Below are positions 33,895-45,808 of a stretch of DNA of 64,000 bases, piece after piece (the first letter of the stretch is position 1; each line of letters starts with the position of its first letter). Origin of the DNA: Capra hircus (taxonomy: Eukaryota; Chordata; Mammalia; Artiodactyla; Bovidae); contig NC_030817.1 of assembly GCF_001704415.2 (NCBI RefSeq), positions 36,653,550-36,717,549 on the forward strand, read 5' to 3'. Under the pieces are notes generated by a model, which saw only the letters and a list, made by a program, of their open reading frames with translations, ran no database searches and was not told where the DNA came from. The translations under genes were made by a program, and so were the position numbers.

Positions 33895-34580
33895 CTTGCC
33901 GCCGGGCAGCGCCACACTGAGAGGGCTCAGGGCAGCCGAGGAGCTGGCAGCCCCCAAGGATCACCCGGCCTTGGCGGGTTGTCAAGGTTGGTGGTGGGCT
34001 CCGCCTCCTCCACCCCCTACCCCCCTCCAACAACGCCCCTTTCCGTAGCTCCAGCTCCACTGCAGTGGGGATGCCAGGGGGCGTCCTCCCCGCTGGGGAT
34101 CAAATGGCGCACCTGGGGGCTGCGTGTAGCAGCATCGAGGGCTCCCCGGGTGCAGCCAGATCGCAGGGGGACCCCGTGAGCAGGTGAAGCCGGATCTGAT
34201 TATCTCACGCGGGTGAATTGTAAAGGCAGGTCCGCAGGTTTCTCGCCAAATAAGGTCAAGCAGCCATGCAGGGTGTGGAGTCTGGGGAGAAAGCTCGCCT
34301 GGGTAGACCCCTGTAAGAGGGGTCGAGATCTTGGGTTTTCAGTAGGGGTGGAGAGCAAGAGTTAGGGAGCTCACCGTGGGCTCACACCTTGGAGAGACTG
34401 AACGGGGCACGCGCGGGTGGGGAGCGGAACCGAGGGCAGACTTTAAGACAGGGCTGGCTCTTTGCCCTCTCAGCTGCCTCGGGACACAGAGCCCAGGGTG
34501 GGGGTGGGGGCGGGGGAGGGGGTTCGGCTGAACCGCCCCCAAGCCTTTCCCATCTGTTGGGGAAGGGAGGGGAATAGAGG
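33895..34580. promoter_or_regulatory. GC-rich block 2.5 kb downstream of BMP4
   Basis: CpGs are enriched over 33895-34250 (gccgccgggcagcgcc, tctcacgcgggtgaattg). A G-run segment at 34497-34523 has four or more runs of at least four G, a G-quadruplex candidate. It contains no recognisable protein. It could be a distal enhancer or the promoter of a non-coding RNA; the sequence does not decide. Confidence 0.45.
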
Positions 34581-34855
34581 AGGCTGGGGTGTGCACCAGT
34601 GGAGTTGGCTGATTTCTTTCAGAAATGAGATGCCAAGCCGGTAATATTTGACAGCACCTCAGCTGACCTCCTCTGGACCAGGGAGTCACAGTGCCGGGCG
34701 TCGCTCGCCACTCAAAGGCCGGAGCTCAGGATGGTGTTAATATTACATAAGGGGAACCTAGGAGAATACAGCTTCTGACCCAAGTCTCCAAACTTTCCTT
34801 AATGATGCTTTTGTTTCAGCAAAGAGCGAATTGTGTAAGATATACACACTCCTTT

Positions 34856-35096
34856 TAAAGTGAAATGCATGCTAAGTTGCTTCAGTCGTATCCAACTCTC
34901 TGCGACTCCAGGGACGGTAGCCCACCAGGCTCCTTTGTCCATGGGATTCTCCAGGCAAGAATAGTGCAATGGGTTGCCATTCCCTTCTCCAGGGGATCTC
35001 CTGATGCATGGATCGAACCTGCGACTCTTTTGTGTCCTGCATTGGCCTGTGGGTTCTTTACCACTAGCGCCACCTGGGAAGACCTCTAAAGTGAAA
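34856..35096 (-). mobile_element. Bov-tA SINE with perfect 10-bp target-site duplication
   Basis: The SINE at 34866-35086 is in reverse orientation (gcttcagtcgtatccaactc through cgccacctgggaagacc). Identical taaagtgaaa flanks lie at 34856-34865 and 35087-35096. It keeps agcgccacctgg (35066-35077), a CTCF-like core on the minus strand. It is the first ruminant insertion downstream of BMP4. Confidence 0.94.
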
Positions 35097-35174
35097 AGAA
35101 GAGTGCAAAAACAACGCTGGTGACCTTACATTACCTGAGATCAGAAGGTTGTTAGTATTCCCTAGAGCAGTTTA

Positions 35175-35384
35175 GGGCTTCCCTGGTGGTTCAGAAGGTA
35201 AAGAATCTGCCTGCAATGCAGGAGACCTGGGTTCCATCCCTGGATGGAGAAGACCCCCTGGAGAAGGGAATGGCTTCCCTCTCCAGTATTCCTGCCTGGA
35301 GAATTCCTTGGACAGAGGGGCCTGGAGGGCTACATTCCATCTGTTCCCAAAGAGTCAGACACAACTGAGTGACTAACACTGAAG
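35175..35384 (+). mobile_element. Bov-tA SINE
   Basis: Forward copy starting ggcttccctggtggttcaga, with tgcaatgcaggagacctggg and gttccatccctgg (B box mutated), ending agtcagacacaactgagtga. Flanking agttta (35169-35174 and 35385-35390) is a weak duplication candidate. Confidence 0.92.
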
Positions 35385-35390
35385 AGTTTA

Positions 35391-38300
35391 AGATAATTGG
35401 TGGCCTGTCAAGTAAGAAATGATACAGAATTACTCAGGTGAACCATTTGAGATAGACTAGCACAGTTTTGAAAACTTAACTGGGAGTAGGTTAAGTGTTA
35501 GCAATGGGGCCTGGGTGGTATTGCAAGGGTCCCATTTTCCTATTCTTTTAGCACTTAGTGGCGGAATAAACGAAGACATCAAAACTGCAGTGGTCACTCA
35601 TGAAGAAAGGTGGCTTCTTTTAGGAAAAAAAATTGATTGCTTTAATATTTTTTAAAAATCACAGGAAATTTTGAAAGATGAATTAAAAATTAAAGGTGTA
35701 CAACACTTAGTCTTAGAAGAAAATAATATTTGTCACTGAGAAAGCCATTTGAAATCACCATAAGTCACCTTACTTGACGAATTAACTGAGTGAAGCAAGT
35801 TCCAGTTGTCTCTGCTTTTTCTCTTTTCAAAATATTCTCTAAAAACCCTGAATGTAAATGCTGTTATATAGTTCAAAACAAACAACTCAGAAAATATAAT
35901 ACTGTAGTGCTCACTACTATCGAAATGCTTGTTTCAAAAATGTGAAATTTCAGAAAAAGACAGGACGGAACAATAATTTGCTGAGTTACATTTCTTAAGA
36001 ATTTCTTAAGGCCTGCTTTTGGTAAGCAGGTTTCATCACATTCTCGAAGAAAAGATCTCATTGATCTCTCTTAACTTTTTATAACTTGATTTCTAACAAA
36101 ATATTTAAAAACAAGGCCCCTATTGCAAATCCTTGAGCCCTCTAGCCAAGGTGCAAGTAGATTCTAGTTTTGCATAGTTTTATTGTCATTAACTTTAACA
36201 ATATCTTTAGTTTTATTAACTGAGGCCTGGCCAGCAGATAATTTTCTAAAAGATCCAAAGCACACTAATTGAGAGTTTAAAACACTGGGCTCTATCATTT
36301 ACCCCCAAAATTGTTTCTCTGTCCCTCTGGTATCAGCAACTATCATGTACATAGCTGCCCTTGATTCCTTTGAGAAAAGGCATAACTATGTTCATCTCAA
36401 GGCTCATGCTAATTTTTTAATCCTTGTCATTTGGTTTTCAAAGCAATTTGTTATTGAGGCAGGACCCAGGGGAAGAGCCAAAGACATGCACATTATAGGA
36501 GAGAGAGGGAGAGAAAGAATTTCTAATTGAATTCAATTTACTTTAGCCTTCAAAAGATGATTATGAAAAACAATAAAGTGCTCTTTTTCTATGGTAACAA
36601 CATGTATGGTTAAAGCTATACCCATTTTCCTTTGAATTCACCTAGGATTCCAAAGTAGAAAAAGATGTATCTTTTAAGAACTTATAAACCTTCTTTAATT
36701 AGTCTGTGAGTGCTATATAAAGCAGACTTAACTTCACATCCAGAAAGTTTGGACTCAAGGAGTTAATGTGCAATTATAATATTGCATTCCAGTTGCTTAG
36801 ACGCAAGTATCCCTTTCCTCCTCTATTGTTTCTAGTTTTTATTAAAATGAAGTTGGAAACATTTTTATGAGAGAGCAAATTTACTTATAACTTCCTCATC
36901 TTGAAATTATTCCAGTCTTTCTATGTTCTTTACATTTTTTGCTAATATATATACAAGTTTCCATAAAGCTTTTATTTTGTGTTCCATTTTTCTTAATTTC
37001 AGATAAATATTATAACCTTAATGTATTTTATGTCTCAAATGAATGGTTTATATCTATGTTAATGTGGATCACTTTGTGAAAGTATGCTGGCTGTAAAACA
37101 GTCATCCTCCAGTAACGTTACACAGCCTAATTATAGCAGAGCTGTGGGCATCACTTTGAAATTTCATTAAGATTCTTACCAACTTCTTAAGGCTCAGCAT
37201 AAATGTTGTGGTCCCAGTATTAAACAGAATGCTCTTTGTTTGTTCTAAGTATCCTAAAAAGTGGGTTATCTGACTATCACTAACTTTTATACTGCAGGAC
37301 TCATATCCACCTGATTTACTTATTGTGAGCATATGTTCTTTCAAGATCTAGAGAAGGTGAGACATGTTAAAGGTCTCTGAAACCTTTAGGCTGAGCAATT
37401 TCCTACTGGATTCAATGTGTGTCCCCCATTTTCTTGCCCTAACTTCTCACACCAGGTTTCTTGGGGATTGAGGGTAATGAAAAGGGAGGCAGAATTATTT
37501 AAACAGAGTAAGTCTGAAGTTGAAACTTATTCAGGTTACTAGGCTTGGAACCAACCTTGACACGGGCAACCTTCAGATTCCAGTTGGTAGGGGTCAAACA
37601 CAAATGTCCAGTTGCTGAGTGATTTCTACATGCTTCTTTTATGTACATTAACCAGGACAGACAAAGGATGTTTTCCTAGTAGAACTCACTCTTTACGAGG
37701 CCTGACCCTTCACAGAGCAAACTAATCTCAGGTGATTTGGGGGTTTTAGGGCACTAAGAACTTTCAGAGCATGGAGAAGTAATTTGTTCAATGGTACCTT
37801 AAAAGAGTTAATTTACCTCCAAAAGGTGAGTTTCTTTACTATCTTGAGTCCTTCACTTCCTCTGAAATCAGGCTCATTATTTGCATAGCAAAGCATTCCC
37901 TTTAGCTGGAAAGAAGGAGGTGGGCACCCCTAACAAGGAAAGTCACTTTTCCCACTGTCCTTCAAAACTCAGGAGTGTGATAAGTGGGTTTGATCAACCT
38001 TTCCCCTCCCCTAAACTTCAAACTTCAGACTTTTTTGCTCCTTATCTAGAGATTGACCAGCTTTTCCAGATGGAAGACATACAGGATTTAGCATATAGCT
38101 GCTGAGAAAACAGATTAACAGATTTGCCAGCATCGTTTGGATCAGTTTAGTGTTGATTAGAGTTTTGTGAAAACTCCAGGAAGACAAAACCCAAACATCC
38201 CTCCTCCTCTTCTTTACAGACATTGCATTTTATTTTTAACATAATCCTCAAATAATCAGGGAGGAAAATTTTAATATATTGAAAGTACTCTCATTGGAAA

Positions 38301-39538
38301 TTATACAAATTTATCTTGATATGTTCATCACTAGGCAATCCTGCTTGTTCTACCCAAACTAAACTACGCATTTAAATCATCTCTGAGGGCCTACACTGTG
38401 CATAGGTTATGGTTTACTTAATTGTCACTTAGCAATTCTACAGAACTAGCTCAAAATTTGTTTTCACTAAATATGTCCCCCCCAATTAAAGACTCATCAC
38501 CATTAAGGACTTTTTAGCATTCTAGAAGACTGAAAACTCTGAGGTTCTAATAAGCATGAGATCTATTGTAATTCTTTTATGTGTCTATTGCTTCCAAACT
38601 GGGAGATTAATCAGAGAGATCTGAGATGGAAAACCAGACCTTTAATAAACTCAGTCAATAAAAGGAGCAGTTCCAAAAATCGAAAAGTTTTGCTGCTAGA
38701 AACCAGATTGTGATGTTGAGTTGAAACTTAAATTTTTAGCATTTGTGAGAGAAACTAAATCTAGCCATATCTCCCTGAGATCAGTGGTGTTGTATGATAA
38801 GTCATGGTGACCAAGAAAAGAAAAATTAGGGAAATGTTGGAGGAAGAAAATGACAAACAGCGCAAAATGATCTGTGGTCTCTTTTGCAGTATGCCGTCAT
38901 GGACAATGTTTCTCGACTTCTGCAAGAGAAGTACAGCTCTGGGGAGAGGAACGTGACAGAGTAGGGGAGAACCCGAAAGACACTTCTATTTTCCCCAAAA
39001 TAGTTCACAGTGAAAGTGTATTTAGGTTGTATGTACATAATTAAAAATAAACACCCAAAATTTTAAATAGAAAAGTGTTAAGATAAGGATGAATTTATAA
39101 AGAAATGATTGCATCCTTATGTTTTAATGCAACACTAACTAAAGTCTCCTTAAAAGTATTAAGTAACACTTTCAAAGATATTCAGATGGGTTGATAAACG
39201 GGGAAAAATAGTTCCCCTGATTTTAGGATAATATAGTCCACTGGCCTGAGAAGATATAAAAATATTATGACAGTTATAAGAAGCCTTTGTTATTAGGTTA
39301 TTAGTAGGAAAAAAGAGATCGGTGGTATAAGCAGATAGCACAGAAATATTTAAAATATTGTTAGAGCTTAACATCTGAGAAACTAGAAGCAATTTAGGAG
39401 TAGGTAGATGAATTAGTAAGAAATGCTACACTGTTAAATGTATAATGTGAAAGTGATTTGATGTAGGTACAGACACTAAAAGTCACACCCAACTTCAGAA
39501 ATGTCTAAACGAAAATGAATTATGCTTAACTCTAGTTA
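35391..39538. other. AT-rich unique interval, no gene or young repeat
   Basis: About 4.1 kb with no recognised ruminant SINE or LINE and no convincing ORF. Contains many TAAT cores and AT-rich runs. This interval and the gene itself are the longest stretches in the window free of young insertions. Confidence 0.5.
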
Positions 39539-39747
39539 GGCTCTGGTGGCTCAGATGGTAAAGAATCTGCCTGCAGTGCAGGAGACACATGTTCAATCCC
39601 TGGGTCAGGAAGATCCCCTGGGGAAGGAAATGGCAACCCACTCCAGTGTCGTTGCCTGGAGAACCCCATGGACAAAGGAGCCTGGTGGGCTACAGTCCAT
39701 GGGGTCGCAAAGAGTCAGACACGACTGAACCACTAAAACACAAACAA
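39539..39747 (+). mobile_element. Bov-tA SINE
   Basis: Forward copy: ctctggtggctcagatggta, ctgcctgcagtgcaggagac, gttcaatccctgggtcagga, tacagtccatggggtcgcaa, agtcagacacgactgaacca. The first few bases of the head are lost. Confidence 0.93.
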
Positions 39748-40284
39748 GAACTCTTTAATAAAAGTATAGGAAACTTGAAGTGCTTATTACCCAACCTATT
39801 GAAAAAACACTCAGAGAAATCGAGGACATTGAAGGTAAAGAAACTAGTTTGTTATGTAGCAATTTAGAACAAGATGTAATAAAATAAAAATAAAAGGCAA
39901 AATGTAGACTATGGACTAGAACAAATGTTTGATAAGTATTTACTATAAAATATGTAAATTGTGACTGTAATCCAAGGTTCACATAAAGATTTATAGTCAA
40001 AGTGACTGAGCAGATGCTTTAAACATGAAATGGCAAGCTTTTCCCATAAACAGCCAGAGAGTATTTTAGTCTCTGTGGAACCAGAGTCACTGGCACAACT
40101 GCTAGACTGTGCCAGGGTTACACAAAGCAGCCATAGAGGACAATGAACAAAGCAAGTGGCGTCCCAATAAAACTTTATTTATGAGAATAACAATTTGAAT
40201 TTCATGATTTTCACATATTGTGAAAGATTACTCTTTGGATTTTTAAAGACTATTTTAAAAGGCATCAACTATTCTTAGTTCTTC
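39748..40284. other. intergenic spacer
   Basis: AT-rich, no gene. The segment near 40060-40200 (ccagagtcactggcacaact) is unassigned. Confidence 0.5.
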
Positions 40285-42168
40285 TTAGAAAAAGAGATGC
40301 AAAAAGGCAAAATGATTATCTGAGGAGGCCTTACAAATAGCTGAGAAAAAAAAAAAGAGAAGCTATAAAGGCAAAGGATAAAAGGAAAGATATACCCATC
40401 TGAATGCAGAGTTCCAAAGCCTTCCTAAGTGAATGATGCAAAGAAATGGAGGAAAACAATAGAATGGGAAAGACTAGAGATCTCTTCAAGAAAACTAGGG
40501 ATACCAAGGGAATATTTCAAGTGAAGATGGGCACAATAAAGACAGAAATGGTATGGACCTGACAGAAGCAGAAGATATTAAGAAGAGGTGGCAAGAATAC
40601 ACAGAAGAACTGTACAAAAAAGATCTTCACAACCCAGATAATCATGATGGTGTGATCACTCATCTAGAGCCAGACATCCTGGAATGTGAAGTCAAGTGGG
40701 CCTTAGGAAGCATCACCATAAACAAAGCTAGTGGAGGTGATGGAATTCCAGCTGAGCTATTTTAAATCCTAAAATATGATGCTGTTAAAGTGCTGCACTC
40801 AGTATTCCAGCAAAATTGGGAAAACTCAGCAGTGGCCACAGGACTGGTCAGTTTTCATTCCATTCCCAAAGAAGAGCAATGCCGAAGAATTTTCAAACTA
40901 CCACACAATTGCACTCATTTCACATGTAGCAAAGTAATGCTCAATGTTCTCCAAGCAAGGCTTCCACAGTATGTGAACTGAGAATTTCCAGATGTTTGAC
41001 CTGAATTTAGAAAAGGCAGAGGAACCAGAGATCAAATTGCCATCTGTTGGATCATAGGAAAAGCAAGAGAAGTCCAGAAACACATCTACTTCTGCTTCAT
41101 CGGCTACACCAAAGCCTTTGTGTGGATCACAACAAACTACGAAAAAATTCTTCAAGAAATGGGAATACCAGACCACCTTACCTGTCTGCTGAGAAACCTG
41201 TATGCAGGTCATGAAGCAACAGTTAGAAATGGACATGGAACAATGGAGTGGTTCCAAACTGGGAAAGGAGTATGTCAAGGCTGTATATTGTCACCCTGCT
41301 TATTTAACTTATATGAAGAGTACATCATGTAAAAAGCCAGATTGGATGAAGCACAGGCTGGAATCAAGATTGCAGGGAGAAATACCAATAACCTCAGATA
41401 TGCAGATGACAATACCCCTTATGGCAGAAAGCGAAGAGGAACTAAAAAGCCTCTTGATGAAGGTGAAAGAGGAGAATGAAAAAGCTGGTTAAAACTCAAC
41501 ATTCAAAAATCAAAGATCATGGCATCTGGTTCCATTACTTCGTGGCAAATAGATGGGGAAACAATGGAAACAGTGAAAGACTATTTTCTTGGGCTGCAGA
41601 ATCACTGCAGTTGGTCACTACAGCCACTAAATTAAAAGATGCTGGCTCCTTGGAAGAAACGCAATGACAAACCTAAACAGCATATTAAAAAGCAGAGACT
41701 TACTTTACCAACAAAGGTCCGTGTAGTCAAAGCTATGGTTTTTCCAGTAGTCATGTATGGATGTGAGTGTTGGACCATAAAGAAGGTTGAGCACTGAACA
41801 ACTGATGCTTTTTGAATGGTGGTGTTGGAGAAGACTCTTGAAAGTCCCTTGGGCTGCAAGGAGATTCAACCAGTCCATCCTAAAGGAAATCAGTCCTGAA
41901 TATTCACTGGAAGGACTGATGCTGAAGCTCAAGCTCCAATACTTTGGCCACCTGATGTGCAGAGCTGACTCATTAGAAAAGACCCTGATCCTGGGAAAGA
42001 TTGAGGGCAGGAGGAAAAGGGGATGACAGAGGATGATATGATTGACTGACTCAATGGGATATGAATTTGAGCAAGCTTTGGGAGATGGTGAAGTACAGAG
42101 AAGCCTAGCGTGCTGCAGTCCATGGGGTTGCGAAGAGTTGGATAGGACTGAACGACTGAACAACAACA
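40285..42168 (+). mobile_element. BovB (RTE) LINE, long 5'-truncated copy
   Basis: About 1.9 kb in forward orientation, the longest BovB in the window. Successive frames encode reverse transcriptase segments: DLTEAEDIKKRWQEYTEELY, TSGGDGIPAEL-type sequence near 40720-40765, GKGVCQGCILSPCLFNLY near 41264-41320, a YADD-region remnant near 41395-41412, then LWCWRRLL-type and KTLILGKIEGRRKRG sequence. Many stops and frameshifts break the ORF. It ends gactgaacgactgaacaaca at the typical BovB 3' end. Inactive. Confidence 0.92.
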
Positions 42169-43681
42169 AAAATTTTTAGTTTACAGACTGTGAAGAACCC
42201 AGCAGCCTGCTGCCTCCTGGATTTGTCCTAAAAGTAGATTATCAGCCCCTGAACTGCCCAAAGCATTTTCTTGAAACAATAGCCTCAAGAGCTCCTCTGT
42301 GAGAAAATAATGCTTTTTAGGAAGCATTCCTCCAAATGTATTTAGGAAGCCCTGGGAACTGTATTACCTTCTGGGAAATGTACAATGAACATTCATGTTT
42401 CAAAGGCTTTGACAAGTCCCACAGGGAGAAACCTGCTCAACTTCAGCCAACTCAGGGATGCCTCAACTCATTTGACCATAGTACACCCTTTTGTTCCAGA
42501 TCTTCAACCTTATGCGGCCTTTTGCATGATTTGGCCCTTGCTGTCTCTCAGAGGGTTCTTCTGGCCTCTGTTTTCCTTGTGAACTAGACATTCCAGTCAC
42601 ACAGACCTCCTTGTAATGTTTAACCACCACAAGGGTTCATTCCTGCCTTGGTTGTTCTGCTGTCCCTCTGCCCAAGAAGTTCTGCTGCCAGATGGAGCCC
42701 CCGAAGGCTGTCCTTCTTGTTCAGTTCTCAGCTCTATGTCTCTTTTACAGTAAAGCCTCCTCTGATGAAATTCTGAAAAGGATGCTTCCAGCATCCTTGA
42801 TCATGGGATTCAGTCTGTGTTCTTCACTGGGTATTATATGAAGTCCTCTGTCTTTGTTTGTGTACCATCTCCTCGCAGGAAGGAGAGCTCTGTGAGAGCA
42901 GGAACCTTGCCCCTCCTATCTTTGCTACATCATCCTGTCCCAAGAAATATTACCTATCTGCACATAAAATGCATGCAATATAATTTCATTCAGATAGATG
43001 GAGAAAGATAGGGAGAGAGAGTGGGATAAAGTATTTCACGGATCACATTTCACATTTTGGGAAATACTGTTTTGTGCAGAAGAAAATGCAAATGATAAAT
43101 TATCACTTGAAAAGATCCACAGTCTCACTTGCAAACTGTTGTGCAAATTAATACAACTTAAAGTTACATTGCAGCTCAAAGTTTATTCTAAATAATGCAT
43201 GTCATTACACCCATCAACTGCTTATGTTTCTGTAAAGGGGTCCATTTAACTTTCCTGGGCATACAGGTAAATTTCAATAAAAACTATAAAACTGTTTTTA
43301 TTCTGATATTTTGGGGAACATACCTCATAGAAATAATGTAAAGAGGAAAACTTTTTTAAAATAAATTGATATCAACGTTGGAAAGTAAGAGATTGGAAAT
43401 AGTGTTTCTATGGTTGTTAAAAATGACAATAATATAAATTACATCAATACTTGGACTTCCTTACTGAGCAATATCAAATGAAAATAGCAGAACAGAAAAT
43501 ATATGTCCTTCAATTACATAAACGTAAAACATGCACATACCCACTGAATGTAGTTAGACAAGAAATTGCAATAAAGCAAGTTAGATTTCATGTTTGTTGC
43601 CGTCTCTTCTCTGTAAGGTTAAAACATTGACAAAAAAGAAGAGATTGGAGTTTGTCTGCACCAAGGAGAGAAAGCCAGTTC
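42169..43681. other. intergenic, no gene seen
   Basis: The segment 42400-42960 (caccacaagggttcattcct, ggagagctctgtgagagcag) may be an L2-type fragment. The rest is AT-rich without features. Confidence 0.4.
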
Positions 43682-44184
43682 TGTATTCAAAAGCAGAGAC
43701 ATTACTTTGCCAACTAAGGTCCGTCTTGTCAAGGCTATGGTTTTTCCAGTGGTCATGTATGGATGTGAGAGAGTTGGACTGTGAAGAAGGCTGAATGCCA
43801 AAGAATTGATGCTTTTGAACTGTGGTGTTGGAGAAGACTCTTGAGAGTCCCTTGGGCTGCAAGGAGAACCAACCACCAGTCTATTCTGAAGGAGATCAGC
43901 CCTGGGATTTCTTTGGAAGGAATGATGCTAAAGCTGAAACTCCAATACTTTGGCCACCTCATGCGAAGAGTTGACTCATTGGAAAAGACTCTGATGCTGG
44001 GAGGGATTGGGGGCAGGAGGAGAAGGGGACGACAGAGGACGAGATGGCTGGATGGCATCACGGACTCCATGGACGTGAGTCTGAGTGAACTCCGGGAGTT
44101 GGTGATGGACAGGGAGGCCTGGCGTGCTGCGATTCATGGGGTCGCAAAGAGTCGGACACGACTGAGCGACTGAACTGATCTGAA
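43682..44184 (+). mobile_element. BovB LINE 3' fragment
   Basis: About 500 bp in forward orientation. A 130-residue stretch (43781-44173) reads AECQRIDAFELWCWRRLLRV through MDREAWRAAIHGVAKSRTRL, the C-terminal end of the BovB protein, with little damage. This suggests a comparatively young copy. It ends actgagcgactgaactgatc. Confidence 0.93.
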
Positions 44185-45551
44185 AGAGAAAAAACTTACA
44201 TATCCTGAATTAAAGGTGGCAAAATTTGTCCTGTTTAGACTTGCCAGGTGAATCTGAGCCTGTGGTCCCAAAGGGAATTCTCACCTAACTCACTAGGCTA
44301 TCCTCTGAGTCCTTTGAGAAGCAGAAGGTCACTATGTACAATGAAATATTTGCATTAGATAGAATGCTTTGGTGTAAATTACATGGAAGACACTAGTTCT
44401 AACATCTTGAATTTGTCAGCTTTGTTCTGTTGTTTTAAATGGTTAACAAACACTTGCTATTGAAAACTTTCAAAAATGAAAACTTTCCCAGGTGTGGCCA
44501 TGCCAGGATTAGCTAACGGCCAAGAGGCCAAAAGCCCTGCCCACTGTTTGGAGGGTGCTCTCTGGCCCCAGTGCAGTCTGGAATGAATACCAAAGCACCC
44601 AATTGAGTGTTTTATAGCCTAGACTGTCTGATCCCCAGTAAGAAGATCCATTGGTGTGTACACGAGCTCCATGGATGAGCATTGGTTGGAGGAGAACTGT
44701 TACGTAATTATAGCATCCAGAGAGTCAGACACATGACCTAGCCTAGCCTAATAGTTTGCACTTGGAAGTGGGAGTCATAAGGATAGTGTGAATTAATTAA
44801 TGTTTATGAAGACTTGTCCAGATCCATGGGAGAAAAGCACTGTATAAAAGGTGGTACATTAATGTGTTCTAGAAAATTATTTTTTTTGAAGTAGGGTGAG
44901 AGCTGATTGGGCAGAAATATGATTCAAAGTAACATTCATTTTAATTCTTTTATAAGTTTTGGGCAAATCCTTTTCTCATTTTATGTCATGTCTGTTTGGG
45001 ATATAGTGAATATTTTGTCAGCATACAAATTTGAAGAATTAGGATTTGACAGGGCTTATGTAAAACATTGCCATCCTTCTCATCAATAAATAAAATTGTC
45101 CAATTCCTATGTCATTTTATAACTTTTTTTGGTATGCAGAATATTCAAATATAGTCTCTGTGAAATATATTGATTTATGATCCAGGAATATTTTTCTTTA
45201 CCAAAGTATAGAGAAACATAATGGCTTGGCATACTTGAATTATTCAAATAAGAGGCTTAAAAAATTAAAGCATGATATAAAAATATATTTTAAATGTTAT
45301 CAATTGAAAATTATTTATCATTTTAATGTAGCTAGCTAATCCTTTGTGCTTTCTTTTAAGAAGGTTATTTGAATATAAAAGACAGAAACTATGGCTAAAG
45401 TTACAAAGTTAAAATAAAATTACATACAATATTTGTAATGTCACTGCCTCATCCACAAGACATAGTGTATGAAAACATTTTCCATTTAGTATATTACCTA
45501 TAATTGTAAATATAACATGAGAATCAATTACTAACTGATATGTACTTTTAT
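44185..45551. other. intergenic, no gene seen
   Basis: AT-rich unique-looking sequence. No recognisable ORF product or named repeat. Confidence 0.5.
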
Positions 45552-45770
45552 TGGGCTTCCCAGGTGTGTTAGTGGTAAAGAATCTGCCTGCCAATGCAGG
45601 AGACACAGGAGATGTGGGTTTGATCCCTGGGCCCGGCAGATCCCCTAGAGCAGGAAATGGCAACCACTCCAGTGTTCTTGCCTGGAGAATCCCATGGACG
45701 GAGTTGCCTGGTGGATTGCAGTCCATGAGGTTGCAGAGAGTTGAACACAACTGAGCATCAGGCAACAGCA
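45552..45770 (+). mobile_element. Bov-tA SINE
   Basis: Forward copy: tgggcttcccaggtgtgtta, ctgcctgccaatgcaggaga, gggtttgatccctgggcccg, ttgcctggagaatcccatgg, ending ttgaacacaactgagcatca. Confidence 0.92.
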
Positions 45771-45808
45771 GCATTAGGCATTGAGGTAGCATCATGCTAT
45801 TTAATTTA

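Noticed and set aside
39520..39755. Target-site duplication aactct around the Bov-tA at 39539-39747
   Set aside because: Only six bases match, and they do not abut the element ends.
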